DNA from: Candidatus Fermentithermobacillaceae bacterium UBA3907
GTDB lineage: Bacteria; Bacillota; Sulfobacillia; Fermentithermobacillales; Fermentithermobacillaceae
Reading direction: 5' to 3'
DNA: 5,261 nucleotides
Assembly: GCA_002391545.1 (NCBI GenBank)
Contig: DGFF01000121.1
Span: forward strand, 1 to 5,261
Part shown: positions 5,241 to 5,261 of the stretch, one piece after another
Position numbering within the stretch: the stretch's first letter is position 1
Layout: every line of letters begins with the position of its first letter
The notes under the pieces: generated by a model
What the model was told of the DNA's origin: nothing
Database searches by the model: none
Seen by the model: the letters and a program-made list of their open reading frames with translations, nothing else
Program-made: the position numbers and the translations under genes

Positions 5241-5261
5241 GTGAAGCAAAAGGGACGGGGG
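5241..5261 (+). repeat. Start of a second REP-like element, cut by the window edge
   Basis: GTGAAGCA (5241-5248) is identical to the left edge of the element at 4309-4316, and both continue into a GGGACGG core (5252-5258 here). The second arm, if any, lies beyond the window. It starts 7 nt after the rubredoxin stop codon, so it may also serve as the 3' structure of that transcript. AGCAAA occurs three times between 5225 and 5250, so part of the match could reflect low complexity. Confidence 0.45.

Overview
The window looks like a stretch of chromosome from an anaerobic, low-to-moderate GC Bacillota (Clostridia-like) bacterium. CtsR and McsA are essentially confined to that phylum. The EF-G-like GTPase has the form common in Clostridia, and a rubredoxin with a second iron-sulfur domain points to anaerobic redox metabolism. 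The genus cannot be read from the sequence.

Layout. Four genes lie on the minus strand; in the direction of transcription they are an EF-G-like translational GTPase (about 4239 to 2155), thioredoxin reductase trxB (1956 to 1039), the heat-shock repressor ctsR (884 to 420) and the start of mcsA (413 to the left edge, 3' end missing). A nested hairpin (2081-2145) separates the EF-G-like gene from trxB. A clear promoter and CtsR operator (910-962) separates trxB from ctsR. The ctsR-mcsA pair is tightly coupled and should continue off the left edge into mcsB and clpC, as in the usual ctsR-mcsA-mcsB-clpC operon. At the right end, on the plus strand and divergent from the EF-G-like gene, is a 127-residue rubredoxin fused to a Fer4_19-type [Fe-S] domain (4851-5234).

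Between the divergent genes lie about 600 bases without a convincing gene (4240-4850). This stretch holds a likely promoter for the EF-G-like gene, two abutting hairpins with a REP-like GGGGACGGTTCT core (4309-4352), a polypyrimidine direct repeat, and a perfect Shine-Dalgarno in front of a six-codon ORF. It also holds scattered protein-like fragments in several frames that may be gene debris. The start of a second copy of the REP-like element follows the rubredoxin stop codon (5241-5261, cut by the window edge), so the rubredoxin gene sits between two related repeats in the same orientation.

Functionally the window is a stress and redox neighbourhood: protein quality control (CtsR/McsA), thiol reduction (TrxB), a non-canonical EF-G paralogue and a small electron carrier. 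No mobile-element protein, CRISPR array, tRNA or rRNA was seen. The most unusual items are the rubredoxin-Fer4_19 fusion, the repeats flanking it, and the tripartite CtsR operator.
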